This document shows, one piece after another, positions 29,448-38,180 of a stretch of DNA of 64,000 bases. Position numbers and translations under genes: made by a program. This DNA is from Myxococcales bacterium (GTDB taxonomy: Bacteria; Myxococcota; Myxococcia; Myxococcales; Myxococcaceae), in the NCBI GenBank assembly GCA_016191815.1, contig JACPVI010000062.1, positions 40,069 to 104,068 of the forward strand, in the 5' to 3' direction. Numbering within the stretch: the first letter of the stretch is position 1; each line of letters starts with the position of its first letter. A model generated the notes under the pieces. It was not told the DNA's origin and did not search any database. It saw only the letters and a list, made by a program, of their open reading frames with translations.

Positions 29448-30818
29448 TCAGACCGCGAACTCGGCCAGCACCTTCGCCGGGTCTTTCTCGCGCTCGAACG
29501 TCTCCAACACCCGCTCCGCCGGCGAACGGCCTGACTCCACCAGCTCCGCCAGCAGCTCGAGAAGCGGCAGGTCACCCTCTCCCTCCAGCGGGAGAGGGGA
29601 TTGGCTGCGGAGCCCACGGCGCGCGATCGCCACCAGCTCCCGCGCCAGGTCGGCGAGCCTGACTCCCCCAAGCTCGCCCCGGAGACCGCGCCGCTGCGCC
29701 TCCTCGTGGAGCTCCAGGTGCCGCCGGAATGGCAGCTTCGGCAACAAGCTCTCCGCCTCGGCGAGCGCGCTCGGCTCGTAGAAGAGCCCGCGCATCAGCG
29801 CCAGCAGTCCTCCGGTCAAACCCGGCGAGACACAGTCCGCACAGCGGATCTCCATCACGTTCTTGATCCGCACCTCCGGGAACATCGTGCTTTGGTGGTC
29901 CACCCAGTCGGAGTACAGCGCCGGCCGCCCCTCGAAGCCGTGCTCCAAGAGCTGCCGGAAGGTGAGCGGGGGAGTCAGGTACTCGCCTCCCCGGCGCAGG
30001 AACAGCAGCGGCGCCTCCAGCGCCCACTCGGCGTAGGCCCGATACCCGAAGGACCCGTCGAACATCGAAGGCAGATAGCCGCACCTCGCCGGATCGACTT
30101 CGCTCCACACCCGGCTCCGGAAGCTAAGAAATCCCGACGGCCGGCCCTCCATCAGCGGGCTGTTCGCGAACATCGCCAGGAGGACCGGCGTCATCCGCGC
30201 CGCCGCCACCACCTTGCGCGCGCAGTCGGCCTCGTCCTCCCAATCGAGCGAGACCTGCCCGGTGGCCGTCATCAGCATCATGTTCAAGGCCAGCCGCCCA
30301 CGCGACCCGAGCGTCCTCCGCATCACCTGGTAGCGCGACTTCGGCATCCAGGGCATCGCCGAGATCGGCGCGAACGGCCGATACCCGAGCGTCACCAGGT
30401 ACTGGCCCAGAGACTCCGCCGCCGCCTTCGCCTCCGCGACGTGGCGGAGGTTCTCCTCGTGAGCTTCCCGCGCGGTGAAGGCCGGAGCGCCGGACAGCTC
30501 GAGCTGGCCCCCAGGCTCGAGGGAGATGGTCTGCCCTCCTCTCCGCAGCGCGATCACCGGCAGCTCCGGCGACTCGCGGAACTCCTCGTAGCCGTGCGCC
30601 CCCAGCTCCCTGAGCAGCGCACCGATTCCGCGCTCCCCCTCGTACGGCACCGGCTGAAACCCGCCCACCAGGTAGACCAGCTTCTCGTGCTCCAGCCCCA
30701 CCCGGTGCTGCCGCCTCGGCCTCTCGGCGGCGCGGAAGTACGCCTCCAGCGCCTCGAGGGAGGTGACCGGTTCGGCGGCCTGCTCGAGATCCAATGACAT
30801 GCGGGGAGTGACAACCAT
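29448..30818 (-). CDS. gshA: glutamate-cysteine ligase
   Basis: 456 aa from the ATG at 30818 (GAGG upstream). It matches the plant/alphaproteobacterial-type glutamate-cysteine ligases that make gamma-glutamylcysteine for glutathione. Visible blocks are VGLEHEKLVYLV, ISLEPGGQLELSGAP, GYRPFAPISAMPWMPKSRYQVM, LMTATGQVSLDWEDEADC, and near the C-terminus VMEIRCADCVSP. The gene is alone and divergent from the EI24-like gene. No glutathione synthetase gene is in the window. Confidence 0.9.
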   Translation of the reverse strand: MVVTPRMSLDLEQAAEPVTSLEALEAYFRAAERPRRQHRVGLEHEKLVYLVGGFQPVPYEGERGIGALLRELGAHGYEEFRESPELPVIALRRGGQTISLEPGGQLELSGAPAFTAREAHEENLRHVAEAKAAAESLGQYLVTLGYRPFAPISAMPWMPKSRYQVMRRTLGSRGRLALNMMLMTATGQVSLDWEDEADCARKVVAAARMTPVLLAMFANSPLMEGRPSGFLSFRSRVWSEVDPARCGYLPSMFDGSFGYRAYAEWALEAPLLFLRRGGEYLTPPLTFRQLLEHGFEGRPALYSDWVDHQSTMFPEVRIKNVMEIRCADCVSPGLTGGLLALMRGLFYEPSALAEAESLLPKLPFRRHLELHEEAQRRGLRGELGGVRLADLARELVAIARRGLRSQSPLPLEGEGDLPLLELLAELVESGRSPAERVLETFEREKDPAKVLAEFAV

Positions 30819-30838
30819 AGCGGCCTCGCCCGCCCGCC

Positions 30839-30852
30839 GCCCACGCAATTGC
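30839..30852. repeat. operator-like repeat 1 in the gshA/EI24 divergent region
   Basis: GCCCACGCAATTGC occurs exactly twice, here and at 30880-30893, 41 bp apart, about four helical turns. Each contains the palindrome GCAATTGC. The pair lies between the divergent starts at 30818 and 30926, where a shared regulator would bind. Confidence 0.5.
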
Positions 30853-30879
30853 GGAGCCGGACCCCGACTGCGGACATGC

Positions 30880-30893
30880 GCCCACGCAATTGC
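30880..30893. repeat. operator-like repeat 2 in the gshA/EI24 divergent region
   Basis: Second exact copy of GCCCACGCAATTGC (see 30839-30852), on the EI24-gene side, 33 nt before the ATG at 30926. Confidence 0.5.
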
Positions 30894-30925
30894 CGGCACC
30901 CTTTCCCGTACTTGTGCCAGTCTCG

Positions 30926-31789
30926 ATGGCGACCGAAGGCGCAGGCGTGAAAGCCGAACCCTCCTCCATCTCCCCGCCACGGGGAGGCGGCGTCCTCTCC
31001 CTCCCCGCCATCCCCGCCCGGGCCGGCGCCGGAGACTTCTTCCGCGGGCTCGCCCTCCCCTTCCGCGCCACCCGCTTCATCTTCGGCTCGCCCAAGCTCT
31101 TCCTCCTCGGGCTCCTCTCCTCCGCGGTCACCTTCGCCTCGCTGGTCGCCCTGGTTTGGCTCCTCGCGAGCTACACCGACGATCTCATCGGCACCTTCTG
31201 GTCAAGGCCAGACGCCTGGTACCTCGCCGGACTGTGGTACCTCGCGGTGGCCCTCTGCTTCGTGGTGCTCCTCGTGGTGGGCGCCAACACCGTGCCGCTC
31301 CTCTTGCTCTCACCCCTGCAGGACCCGATCTCCGAAGCCACCGAGGAGCTGTGCGGTGGCTTCAAAGCCCGCCCGTTCTCCGTGCAGGCGTTTGCCCGTG
31401 GGATCGCCACCTCGCTCGCCCACACGGCGGGAAGGGTGGCCATCCTGCTCGCCGGACAGCTCGTGCTCCTGCCGCTGAACCTGCTCCCAGGCATCGGCAG
31501 CATCCTCTGGGCCGCCACGGGCACCGCCTGGACCATCTGGTGGCTCGCCGGGGAGTACCTCTCCGCCCCGATGGCGCGGCACCTCTATCCGTTCAGCCTG
31601 GTCCGAAAGGCCCTCTGGAACCGCAAGGCCCTCGCCATCGGCTTCGGGTGCGCCGTGTATGCGCTCTTGTGGGTGCCGGTGCTCAACTTCTTCTTCATCC
31701 CTCTCGCCACGGTGGGAGGAACGCTGCTCTTCCGCGGGCTGCGGCAGGCCGGCTCGGTGCCCGCTTCGCCGGCAGACCTGGCGGGGTAG
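30926..31789 (+). CDS. EI24/CysZ-type integral membrane protein
   Basis: 287 aa. After a Pro-rich N-terminal 50 residues come about six hydrophobic helices and the segment SPLQDPISEATEELCGG, typical of the EI24 domain (CysZ, a sulfate permease). The ATG at 30926 is preferred; the frame could start at a TTG (30890) lying in the repeat region. CysZ imports sulfate for cysteine synthesis, which would fit the divergent glutamate-cysteine ligase gene sharing the intergenic repeats. That functional link is inference; EI24 proteins in other bacteria are uncharacterised. Confidence 0.75.
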   Translation: MATEGAGVKAEPSSISPPRGGGVLSLPAIPARAGAGDFFRGLALPFRATRFIFGSPKLFLLGLLSSAVTFASLVALVWLLASYTDDLIGTFWSRPDAWYLAGLWYLAVALCFVVLLVVGANTVPLLLLSPLQDPISEATEELCGGFKARPFSVQAFARGIATSLAHTAGRVAILLAGQLVLLPLNLLPGIGSILWAATGTAWTIWWLAGEYLSAPMARHLYPFSLVRKALWNRKALAIGFGCAVYALLWVPVLNFFFIPLATVGGTLLFRGLRQAGSVPASPADLAG

Positions 31790-31951
31790 TCGGGCGCCCG
31801 GCCTTGGGAACGCGGAGTCCTGCGCCGGAGTTCAACGCCCGTGGCTCTCGATCCCTTGAAGCCCAAAGGTGCCGTGACTAACCTTGCCAGGTTGGTGCCA
31901 GGGCGGCCATCCGACCGGTCGAGCCTTCACCGCCCCAACGCCGAGCTCTTC

Positions 31952-34900
31952 ATGCCGAAAATCCTCCGACGCCTCCTGGCCATCGCACTCCTGGTGGGGG
32001 CCTGGGCCCTGGCGGGCAACGACCGCGCGCCGATCCCCGTCACCATCAACGAAGCCGTGGCCGGGCCCGCCGCCCGCTGGGAGCCCCCCGGCGAGGGCCT
32101 TCGGCCCGAGCGTTCCCCGCACGACCTCTCCGCCCTCCGGGTCTTCACCAAGGTCATCCTCTACGTCCGGGACAACTACGTCGACCCCAAGCGCGTCAAG
32201 CCCAAGGAGATGATGATCGCCGCGCTGGAGTACGTGGAGAAGACCGTCCCCGACGTGATGGTCGAAGGAAACGCCGAGACCGGAAAGCTCAAGCTCAACG
32301 TCAACGGCAAGGTGCGCGAGTTCGAGATCGGCCACGTCGACTCGCTCTGGAAGATGTCCTTCACCCTAAAGGACGTCTTCGACCACATCGTGAAGCACAT
32401 GCGGAAGGTCGAGGACACCCGCGACATCGAGTACGCCGCGGTCAACGGCATGCTCTCCACGCTCGATCCGCACTCGGTGCTGCTCAGGCCCGAGGTGTAC
32501 CGGGAGATGAGGCTCACCACCAAGGGCGAGTTCGGCGGGCTGGGCTTCGTCATCCAGATGAAGGAGGGCAACCTCACCGTGGTGAAGGTGCTCCCCAAGA
32601 CGCCCGCCTACCGCGCCGGGATCAAGAAGGACGATCAGATCCGCAAGATCGGCGAGGAGTCGACCGTCAACATGGACCTCAACGAGGCCGTCTCCAAGCT
32701 GCGCGGCCCGGAGAACTCCAAGGTCACCATCACCGTCGAGCGCAAGGGCTGGGACAAACCCCAGGTGATGACCCTCACCCGCGCGCTCATCAACATCGAG
32801 TCGGTGCAGGCGAAGCTCTTGGCCTCCAACGTGGCCTACGTGCGGCTCAAGAACTTCCAAGGCAACACCACCCGCCACCTCCAGCAGACCATCGAGCAGC
32901 TCTCCTTCGAGGCCCAGAAGAAGGGTGGCCCGCTCAAGGGGCTGGTGCTCGACTTGCGCGGCAACCCCGGCGGGCTGCTCGAGCAGGCCATCCAGGTCTC
33001 GGACCTCTTCCTCTCCCAGGGCACCATCGTCTCCACCGTCGGCTACTCGGACAAGCTCCGGGAAGAGAAGAAGGCCCACTTTGACGAGAGCGATCTCGCC
33101 TACCCGATGGTGGTGCTGGTGAACGCGGGGAGCGCCTCGGCCTCGGAGATCGTCGCCGGCTCGCTCAAGAACCTCAACCGGGCGGTGGTGATCGGCCGGC
33201 AGACCTTCGGCAAGGGCTCGGTGCAGGTGCTCTACGACAACTTCCCCGAGGAGGCCGCCCTCAAGCTCACCATCGCCAAGTACCTCACCCCGGGCGACGT
33301 CTCCATCCAGGAGATCGGCATCGTCCCGGACATCGAGCTCATCCCCACCCGGGTCACCTCCGAGCGGGTGGACGTGTTCGCCCCCCGCCGCTCGCTGGGC
33401 GAGGCCGACCTGGATCACCACTTCGGCAATCCCTCCAGCGCCCAGGCGGCCAAGAAGCGCGACGAGATCGTCAACCGGGTCAAGCCGGCGGAGACCCTGA
33501 AGTACCTCAAGGAAGAGGAGAAGTTGGAGACCGCCCTCAAGCCTCCCAAGGCGCCCGACGCGAAGAAGAAGCCCTCTGAAAAGCACCCCTTGCTCGATCT
33601 CGAGTCCCCGGGCGCCGACGACCTCGACGACCAGCTCGACGCCGAGGTGCAGGACGAGGTGAAAGAGGACTTCGAGGTTCTCCTCGCGCGCGACTTCGTG
33701 CTCGGCTCGCCCTTCACCGAGCGGGACAAGATGCTGGCCGCCGGCCGCTCCTTCGTGGAGCAGAAGCGCGCCGAGGAGGAGCTGCGGATCGCCGGCGCCA
33801 TCTCCGGCCTGGGCATCGACTGGAGCCCCGGCCCTACCCCCAAGGGAGTGCAGCTCGGCCCGAGCCTCAAGCCGGGGCCATTGGCCAAGCTCGCCGCCGG
33901 CGAGGCGGTGCAGCTCGAGCTTTCGGTGGAGAACCGCGGCGCCGAGCCGGTCCACCGGCTCCGGGCCTGGACCGAGTCGGAGAACTTCTTCCTCGACCGC
34001 CGCGAGTTCGTCTTCGGCGCGCTTCTCCCCGGCGAGAAGAAGAGCTGGACCGTCCCGGTGAAGCTGCCCAAGGACCTGGTGTCGCGGCGCGACGACGTCA
34101 CCGTGAAGTTCTTCGATGACGGCGGGCAGCTCCCCGACACCCTGGTGAGCGAGCTGAACTTCGCCGAGCTGCCGCGCCCGGCCTTCTCCTTCGGCTACCA
34201 GGTGCTGGACGGCTGCGAGAGCTGCAACGGCGACGGCAGCGTCCAGCGGGGCGAGCAGCTCGAGCTGTTGCTCGACGTCACCAACACCGGCTCCGGCAAG
34301 GCGCTCGACTCGTTCGCGCAGATCAAGAATGCCGCCGACCAGAACATCTTCATCGAGAAGGGCCGCTTCAAATTGGGCGAGCTGGCGGTGGGAGAGACCA
34401 AGACCGCGCGCTTCGTCCTGGAGGTGAAGAAGCCCTACCGCGAGGCCACCTTCGCGCTCAAGCTGGCGATCATCGACGAGCCGTTGGAGGAGTACACCAG
34501 CGAGAAGCTGGAGATCCCCATCGAGGACGAGCCCCTGCCGATCGAGCCTTTGAAGGGGCTGGTGCGGGCGGTGGAACGGGCCGAGCTGTACCCGAGCCCC
34601 ACCTCGACCTCTCCCATCGCCAGGCTGCCCAAGGGCGCCGTGTTCACCCAGCTCGCCAGGGTGGGTCCGAAGTTGAAGGTGGAGTGGACCAAGGAGCGCT
34701 TCGCCTTCCTCGACGGAGAGGACGCGCGCGAGGTGCGCGGCGCCCGGCCGGTCCCGCCCAAGGAGGTGGAGCACCTCTCGCTGCGGATTCCTCCGCAGAT
34801 CACCCTGAGCGTGGACCCTTCGCAGGGCGGGCTGGTGGCGGACGGCGACCGGTTCGCGCTCTCAGGAGTGGTGACCAACCCGAGGAAGATGGTCGACCTG

Positions 34901-35116
34901 TACGTGCTGGTGAACGACCAGAAGGTCTTCTTCAAGGGCTCGGACGGCGAGCCCAAGCTCCGGTTCTCCACCGAGTTCCCCCTCAAGGAGGGGAACAACA
35001 ACGTCTTGGTGGTGGCCAGGGAGAGCCAGGAGTTCGGCTCCCGCCGCTCGCTGGTGGTCCGGAGGCGCCCGGAGGCAGTGGCCCAGAAGATGGGGAAGCT
35101 GGAGCCGAAACAGTAG
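31952..35116 (+). CDS. S41 C-terminal processing peptidase with long C-terminal extension
   Basis: 1054 aa, more than twice the usual CTP length. Residues 1-25 are a signal peptide or N-terminal anchor. A helical domain (45-200) precedes a PDZ domain (about 205-300; GEFGGLGFVIQ...). The S41 core has the catalytic Ser in SASASE (394-399) and Lys in FGKGSVQ (about 420). The extension holds an acidic linker, CARDB/APHP-like beta domains (about 620-880), a two-Cys loop (CESCNGDG) and an SH3-like and Ig-like C-terminus (about 880-1050). It is a periplasmic protease trimming substrate C-termini. The following gene encodes a beta-barrel protein. Confidence 0.9.
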   Translation: MPKILRRLLAIALLVGAWALAGNDRAPIPVTINEAVAGPAARWEPPGEGLRPERSPHDLSALRVFTKVILYVRDNYVDPKRVKPKEMMIAALEYVEKTVPDVMVEGNAETGKLKLNVNGKVREFEIGHVDSLWKMSFTLKDVFDHIVKHMRKVEDTRDIEYAAVNGMLSTLDPHSVLLRPEVYREMRLTTKGEFGGLGFVIQMKEGNLTVVKVLPKTPAYRAGIKKDDQIRKIGEESTVNMDLNEAVSKLRGPENSKVTITVERKGWDKPQVMTLTRALINIESVQAKLLASNVAYVRLKNFQGNTTRHLQQTIEQLSFEAQKKGGPLKGLVLDLRGNPGGLLEQAIQVSDLFLSQGTIVSTVGYSDKLREEKKAHFDESDLAYPMVVLVNAGSASASEIVAGSLKNLNRAVVIGRQTFGKGSVQVLYDNFPEEAALKLTIAKYLTPGDVSIQEIGIVPDIELIPTRVTSERVDVFAPRRSLGEADLDHHFGNPSSAQAAKKRDEIVNRVKPAETLKYLKEEEKLETALKPPKAPDAKKKPSEKHPLLDLESPGADDLDDQLDAEVQDEVKEDFEVLLARDFVLGSPFTERDKMLAAGRSFVEQKRAEEELRIAGAISGLGIDWSPGPTPKGVQLGPSLKPGPLAKLAAGEAVQLELSVENRGAEPVHRLRAWTESENFFLDRREFVFGALLPGEKKSWTVPVKLPKDLVSRRDDVTVKFFDDGGQLPDTLVSELNFAELPRPAFSFGYQVLDGCESCNGDGSVQRGEQLELLLDVTNTGSGKALDSFAQIKNAADQNIFIEKGRFKLGELAVGETKTARFVLEVKKPYREATFALKLAIIDEPLEEYTSEKLEIPIEDEPLPIEPLKGLVRAVERAELYPSPTSTSPIARLPKGAVFTQLARVGPKLKVEWTKERFAFLDGEDAREVRGARPVPPKEVEHLSLRIPPQITLSVDPSQGGLVADGDRFALSGVVTNPRKMVDLYVLVNDQKVFFKGSDGEPKLRFSTEFPLKEGNNNVLVVARESQEFGSRRSLVVRRRPEAVAQKMGKLEPKQ

Positions 35117-35198
35117 CCGGCTCTTCCCGTTTGTTGATCCTTCCTCTGGCGCGAACTACCGTCGCCCTCCGGCCCGACTGAAAGGCCGGAGGACACGG

Positions 35199-36080
35199 AT
35201 GCGGAAGCCCGGGAGATGGGTGGCCATCGGCGTTGCGCTGCTTTGCGCCACCGCGGTCGCCGACCCCAACGACTTCAAGGTGTACCAGCTGGGAAACCCC
35301 TCCGCCGCGAGCTCGGACGCCAACGCGAAGTTCCGCGTCTTCGCCCGCGAGCTCGGCGCGGCGCTCACCTCCGCCAGCCTGATGCCCGCGGAGACCCTGG
35401 GCCACGCGGCCTTCTCGGTCACCGCCGAGCTGTCCCTGGTGGATTTCAAGTCGCAGGATTTCCAGCTCCCCACCGAGCGCGCCTTCACTGGGCCGCTGCT
35501 CATTCCCTCGGTGCACTTCCGCAAGGGGCTGCCGTTCTCCTTCGAGCTGGGCGCGAGGGCTGCGTGGATCGACCGGAGCCGAATGGGCGCGGGCACGATG
35601 GAGGTGAAGTGGGCGGTGAACGAGGGCTTCGCCTTCCTTCCCGACCTGTGCGCGCGCGGCTTCGGCACGAGGCTGCTCAACTCCCGCGACTTCGACCTCA
35701 CCGTCGCCGGGCTGGACCTGGGCATCGGCAAGCAGTTCGCGGTCGGGGGGATGATCACCCTCACCCCCTACGCCGGGTGGAACCACGTGTGGGTGTCGGC
35801 GTCGTCGAACAACGTCGACTTCAACCCGGGGAGGACCAACGCCGAGGCCATCGCCAGCAAGAGCGCTCAGCTCCAGGACACCAACGTGTTCGACGAGCTG
35901 TCGATGTCCGCCAACACCCACAACCGCTTCTACGGCGGGCTGCGCTTCATCGGCGGGGTGCTGCAGATTGGCGCCGAGGTCTCCTACTCGGTGCTGGGGA
36001 AGTTCACCGACAAGGGCGGCAAGGAGTGGAACATGGCCCCGGTGGCGACCTACAACTTCACCCTGGGGCTCGACTTCTGA
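35199..36080 (+). CDS. outer-membrane beta-barrel protein
   Basis: 293 aa. A signal peptide (MRKPGRWVAIGVALLCATAVA) is followed by amphipathic strands and a C-terminal phenylalanine (TYNFTLGLDF), the signature recognised by the BAM complex. Two Cys are absent from most strands. No porin family is recognised. It lies 82 nt after the S41 protease. Its 3' end overlaps the convergent GDPD gene by 31 nt. Confidence 0.75.
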   Translation: MRKPGRWVAIGVALLCATAVADPNDFKVYQLGNPSAASSDANAKFRVFARELGAALTSASLMPAETLGHAAFSVTAELSLVDFKSQDFQLPTERAFTGPLLIPSVHFRKGLPFSFELGARAAWIDRSRMGAGTMEVKWAVNEGFAFLPDLCARGFGTRLLNSRDFDLTVAGLDLGIGKQFAVGGMITLTPYAGWNHVWVSASSNNVDFNPGRTNAEAIASKSAQLQDTNVFDELSMSANTHNRFYGGLRFIGGVLQIGAEVSYSVLGKFTDKGGKEWNMAPVATYNFTLGLDF

Positions 36081-36793
36081 GCCAGCTCCCGCCGGAGCTT
36101 GCCCGGCCGGTTGGTGATGAGCGCGTCTGCTCCCCACTGCTCGAGCGAGCGGGCGGTTTCCGGATCGTCCACCGTCCAGGCCATCACCCAAAGGCCGCGC
36201 TGGTGCCAGTGACGCACGCGCTCCGAAGTGACTTGTGAGTGGTGCGGGTGGACCGAGTAGGGCGCGAGCAGAGGCGAGACGAGGTGGGCCTGGGTGAAGA
36301 AGCGCCGGTCGGGATCGAGGAGCTGGCCGCGGCGCACCTCCGGGTGCGAGCTCGCCAGGCGAAAGAGGCAGAGCGGGTTGAAGCTCGAAACGACCACTCT
36401 GTGGGCGAGGCCCTCTTTCAGGACGAAGGCGCCGACCTGCTCGGAGAGCCCCCGGTCGTCCAGCCCCTCGCACTTGAGCTCGAGGTTGACGAGGAAGTGG
36501 CTGGGAAGCGCCGCCAGCACTTCCTCGAGCGGCGGGATGGTGGCGGGCGCGAAGCCTAGCCGGCTGCCGACGTCGGCTCGCCTGAGCTTCCAATAGCTCG
36601 TGTGCGAAACGTCCCACGGCAGGCCCGCCAGCCGGTCGAGCCGCTCGTCGTGGCAGACCACCAGCTCGCCGGAGCCACACCGCCGCACGTCCAGCTCCAC
36701 TCCGTCGGCGCCCTGGGCCACCGCCTCCGTGAAGGCCGTGAGCGTGTTCTCCGGCGCGTCGGCGCTGGCGCCGCGGTGACCGAGCAGGAGCAT
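36050..36793 (-). CDS. glycerophosphodiester phosphodiesterase
   Basis: 247 aa GDPD-fold TIM barrel. LLLGHRGASADAPENT has the catalytic His6 and Glu15 region. DGVELDVR gives the metal-binding Glu33 and Asp35, and VCHDERLDR the second catalytic His. LVNLELKCEG and VMAWTVDDPE are later conserved strands. It hydrolyses glycerophosphodiesters to glycerol-3-phosphate and an alcohol, probably in the cytosol, as no signal peptide is seen. Convergent with the beta-barrel gene. Confidence 0.9.
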   Translation of the reverse strand: MLLLGHRGASADAPENTLTAFTEAVAQGADGVELDVRRCGSGELVVCHDERLDRLAGLPWDVSHTSYWKLRRADVGSRLGFAPATIPPLEEVLAALPSHFLVNLELKCEGLDDRGLSEQVGAFVLKEGLAHRVVVSSFNPLCLFRLASSHPEVRRGQLLDPDRRFFTQAHLVSPLLAPYSVHPHHSQVTSERVRHWHQRGLWVMAWTVDDPETARSLEQWGADALITNRPGKLRRELAQKSSPRVKL

Positions 36794-36870
36794 CGGCCGC
36801 CCAGTTGGCCAAGGAGGCGGTGGGAAGGCAAGCGGTTGCGAACGGCGCGGCGTTCCTGCATGGTGGGGGA

Positions 36871-37089
36871 ATGTCGCTCCGCACCGGCGAGCTGATCATC
36901 ATCGCCTTCGTCATCGTGGTGGTGCTCTCCGCCTCCCGGATGGGAGCCTTGGGCAACGCGATCGGCCGGTTCGTCTACTCGCTCAAGAAGGCGGCCCGCG
37001 GCGAGGACACCATCGACGTCACCCCGAAGCGTTCAAGGCAGAAGGAAGAGGACGCGGAGATCGTCGAGCAGCCCACGCGCAAGGTCTGA
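36871..37089 (+). CDS. tatA: TatA-family twin-arginine translocase subunit
   Basis: 72 aa with GGGGGA 2-7 nt upstream of the ATG. One N-terminal transmembrane helix (ELIIIAFVIVVVLSASRMG) is followed by the amphipathic helix GNAIGRFVYSLKKAARG and a charged tail, the TatA/E layout. It forms the pore complex for folded proteins with Arg-Arg signals. tatB and tatC are not adjacent, so it acts with components elsewhere. The hinge lacks the usual F-G but keeps the glycine-rich turn. Confidence 0.85.
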   Translation: MSLRTGELIIIAFVIVVVLSASRMGALGNAIGRFVYSLKKAARGEDTIDVTPKRSRQKEEDAEIVEQPTRKV

Positions 37090-37097
37090 GGGAAACG

Positions 37098-37739
37098 TCA
37101 GGGTTCAATCACCAGCGCTCTCGCCTGCCGGCACCGCTTGCGGCTGAACTCCACGCCGATCGCGTCCAGCCCGAGCGCGTTGGCCGCCGCCAGCACCGTC
37201 CCCCGGCCGCAGAACGGGTCCACCACGGTCCTCGTGGAAGTAGCCTCCAGCGCGAACCGGCAGGCGAGACGGCAGACCTCGACTCCCATCCCTCGGGTCC
37301 AGAGGATCCTTCCCCCGTCCGGGATGACGTCCGCGCTGGAGCGCCGGAGATCCAAGCGAACGCCGCGCGAGAAGCAGAGAAGGTGCGAGTAGCCCGCGCG
37401 CCCGAAGGTGACCGAGCCCGGCGGGACGCGGCAGACCACCTTGTGCCACAGCGTCAAAGCGCCCACCGACTCCGCCGCCCGGCTCACCAGCTGCCCTTTG
37501 TCGATCCACTCCCCTCCTTGGCGGATGTCGCTCTGGAAGAAGATCGCCACGCCCTCAGGAGGGCAGCGGGTGAGGATCAGCGTCGCGGCCTCGAGGAAGA
37601 AGTCGCGCCACTCTTGCAGCGAGGGACGAGGAAGCTCCGAGACGTCCGGCAGCGAGGTGATCAGCGAGCAACCCGAGAGCACCTCGCGCGAGGAGAGCCA
37701 CTGGAGCGCATCGGCGCAGAAGACCGTCCGCGTGGGCAT
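37098..37739 (-). CDS. SAM-dependent (DNA-type) methyltransferase
   Basis: 213 aa from the ATG at 37739. The C-terminal VVDPFCGRGTVLAAANALGLDAIGVEFSRKRC is the SAM-binding motif I with acidic loop, in the permuted order of beta-class N4-cytosine/N6-adenine methylases. The catalytic motif IV position reads ITSLPDVSE instead of DPPY/SPPY, so the target may be unusual, e.g. RNA or protein. No restriction gene is near. Convergent with tatA and divergent from the small zinc protein at 37772. Confidence 0.65.
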   Translation of the reverse strand: MPTRTVFCADALQWLSSREVLSGCSLITSLPDVSELPRPSLQEWRDFFLEAATLILTRCPPEGVAIFFQSDIRQGGEWIDKGQLVSRAAESVGALTLWHKVVCRVPPGSVTFGRAGYSHLLCFSRGVRLDLRRSSADVIPDGGRILWTRGMGVEVCRLACRFALEATSTRTVVDPFCGRGTVLAAANALGLDAIGVEFSRKRCRQARALVIEP

Positions 37740-37771
37740 GAGAGGCGAGCCTAACCCCACGCCCGCTGCGT

Positions 37772-38107
37772 ATGATGAGCCCCATGGAGAGAAGCGAGGG
37801 CGCACCCTTTTGCGCGCGCTGCGGAATGCGCGTCGGGGACCGGCGAGAGCTATTGGTGGGATTCGGGAAGATGCGGCTCGTGGCTTTTCACGCCGACTGC
37901 CGCAGCCCGCTGGCGTTCGCCTTTCGGGTCAATTCGCTCGGACCTGTCCTCTTCTCCGTGGTGATCGTGGTCCTCAGCGGAGGGCTGCTCTTCTCCGATC
38001 CAAGTCTCTGGTGGGTCGGCTTCGCCGCCATGCTCCCCGCCTGGCTGCGCGCCTACTCCTGGTTCCGCTTCGAGCGCCGCCTCCCGATCGCGCCGGTTCG
38101 GCCATGA
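37772..38107 (+). CDS. small zinc-ribbon membrane protein
   Basis: 111 aa. FCARCGMRVGDR is half of a zinc ribbon and HADCR may complete it. Two hydrophobic segments (about 58-75 and 80-95) and a basic tail follow. The start may be ATG 37772 or 37784. Unknown function; 33 nt divergent from the methyltransferase gene. Confidence 0.5.
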   Translation: MMSPMERSEGAPFCARCGMRVGDRRELLVGFGKMRLVAFHADCRSPLAFAFRVNSLGPVLFSVVIVVLSGGLLFSDPSLWWVGFAAMLPAWLRAYSWFRFERRLPIAPVRP

Positions 38108-38180
38108 CGCGCCGCATTGCAGGCAACGCCCTGCTGCAAGAGGCGAGAATGTAGGTTGAAGAGGGAAGCGAGCGCCCCGA

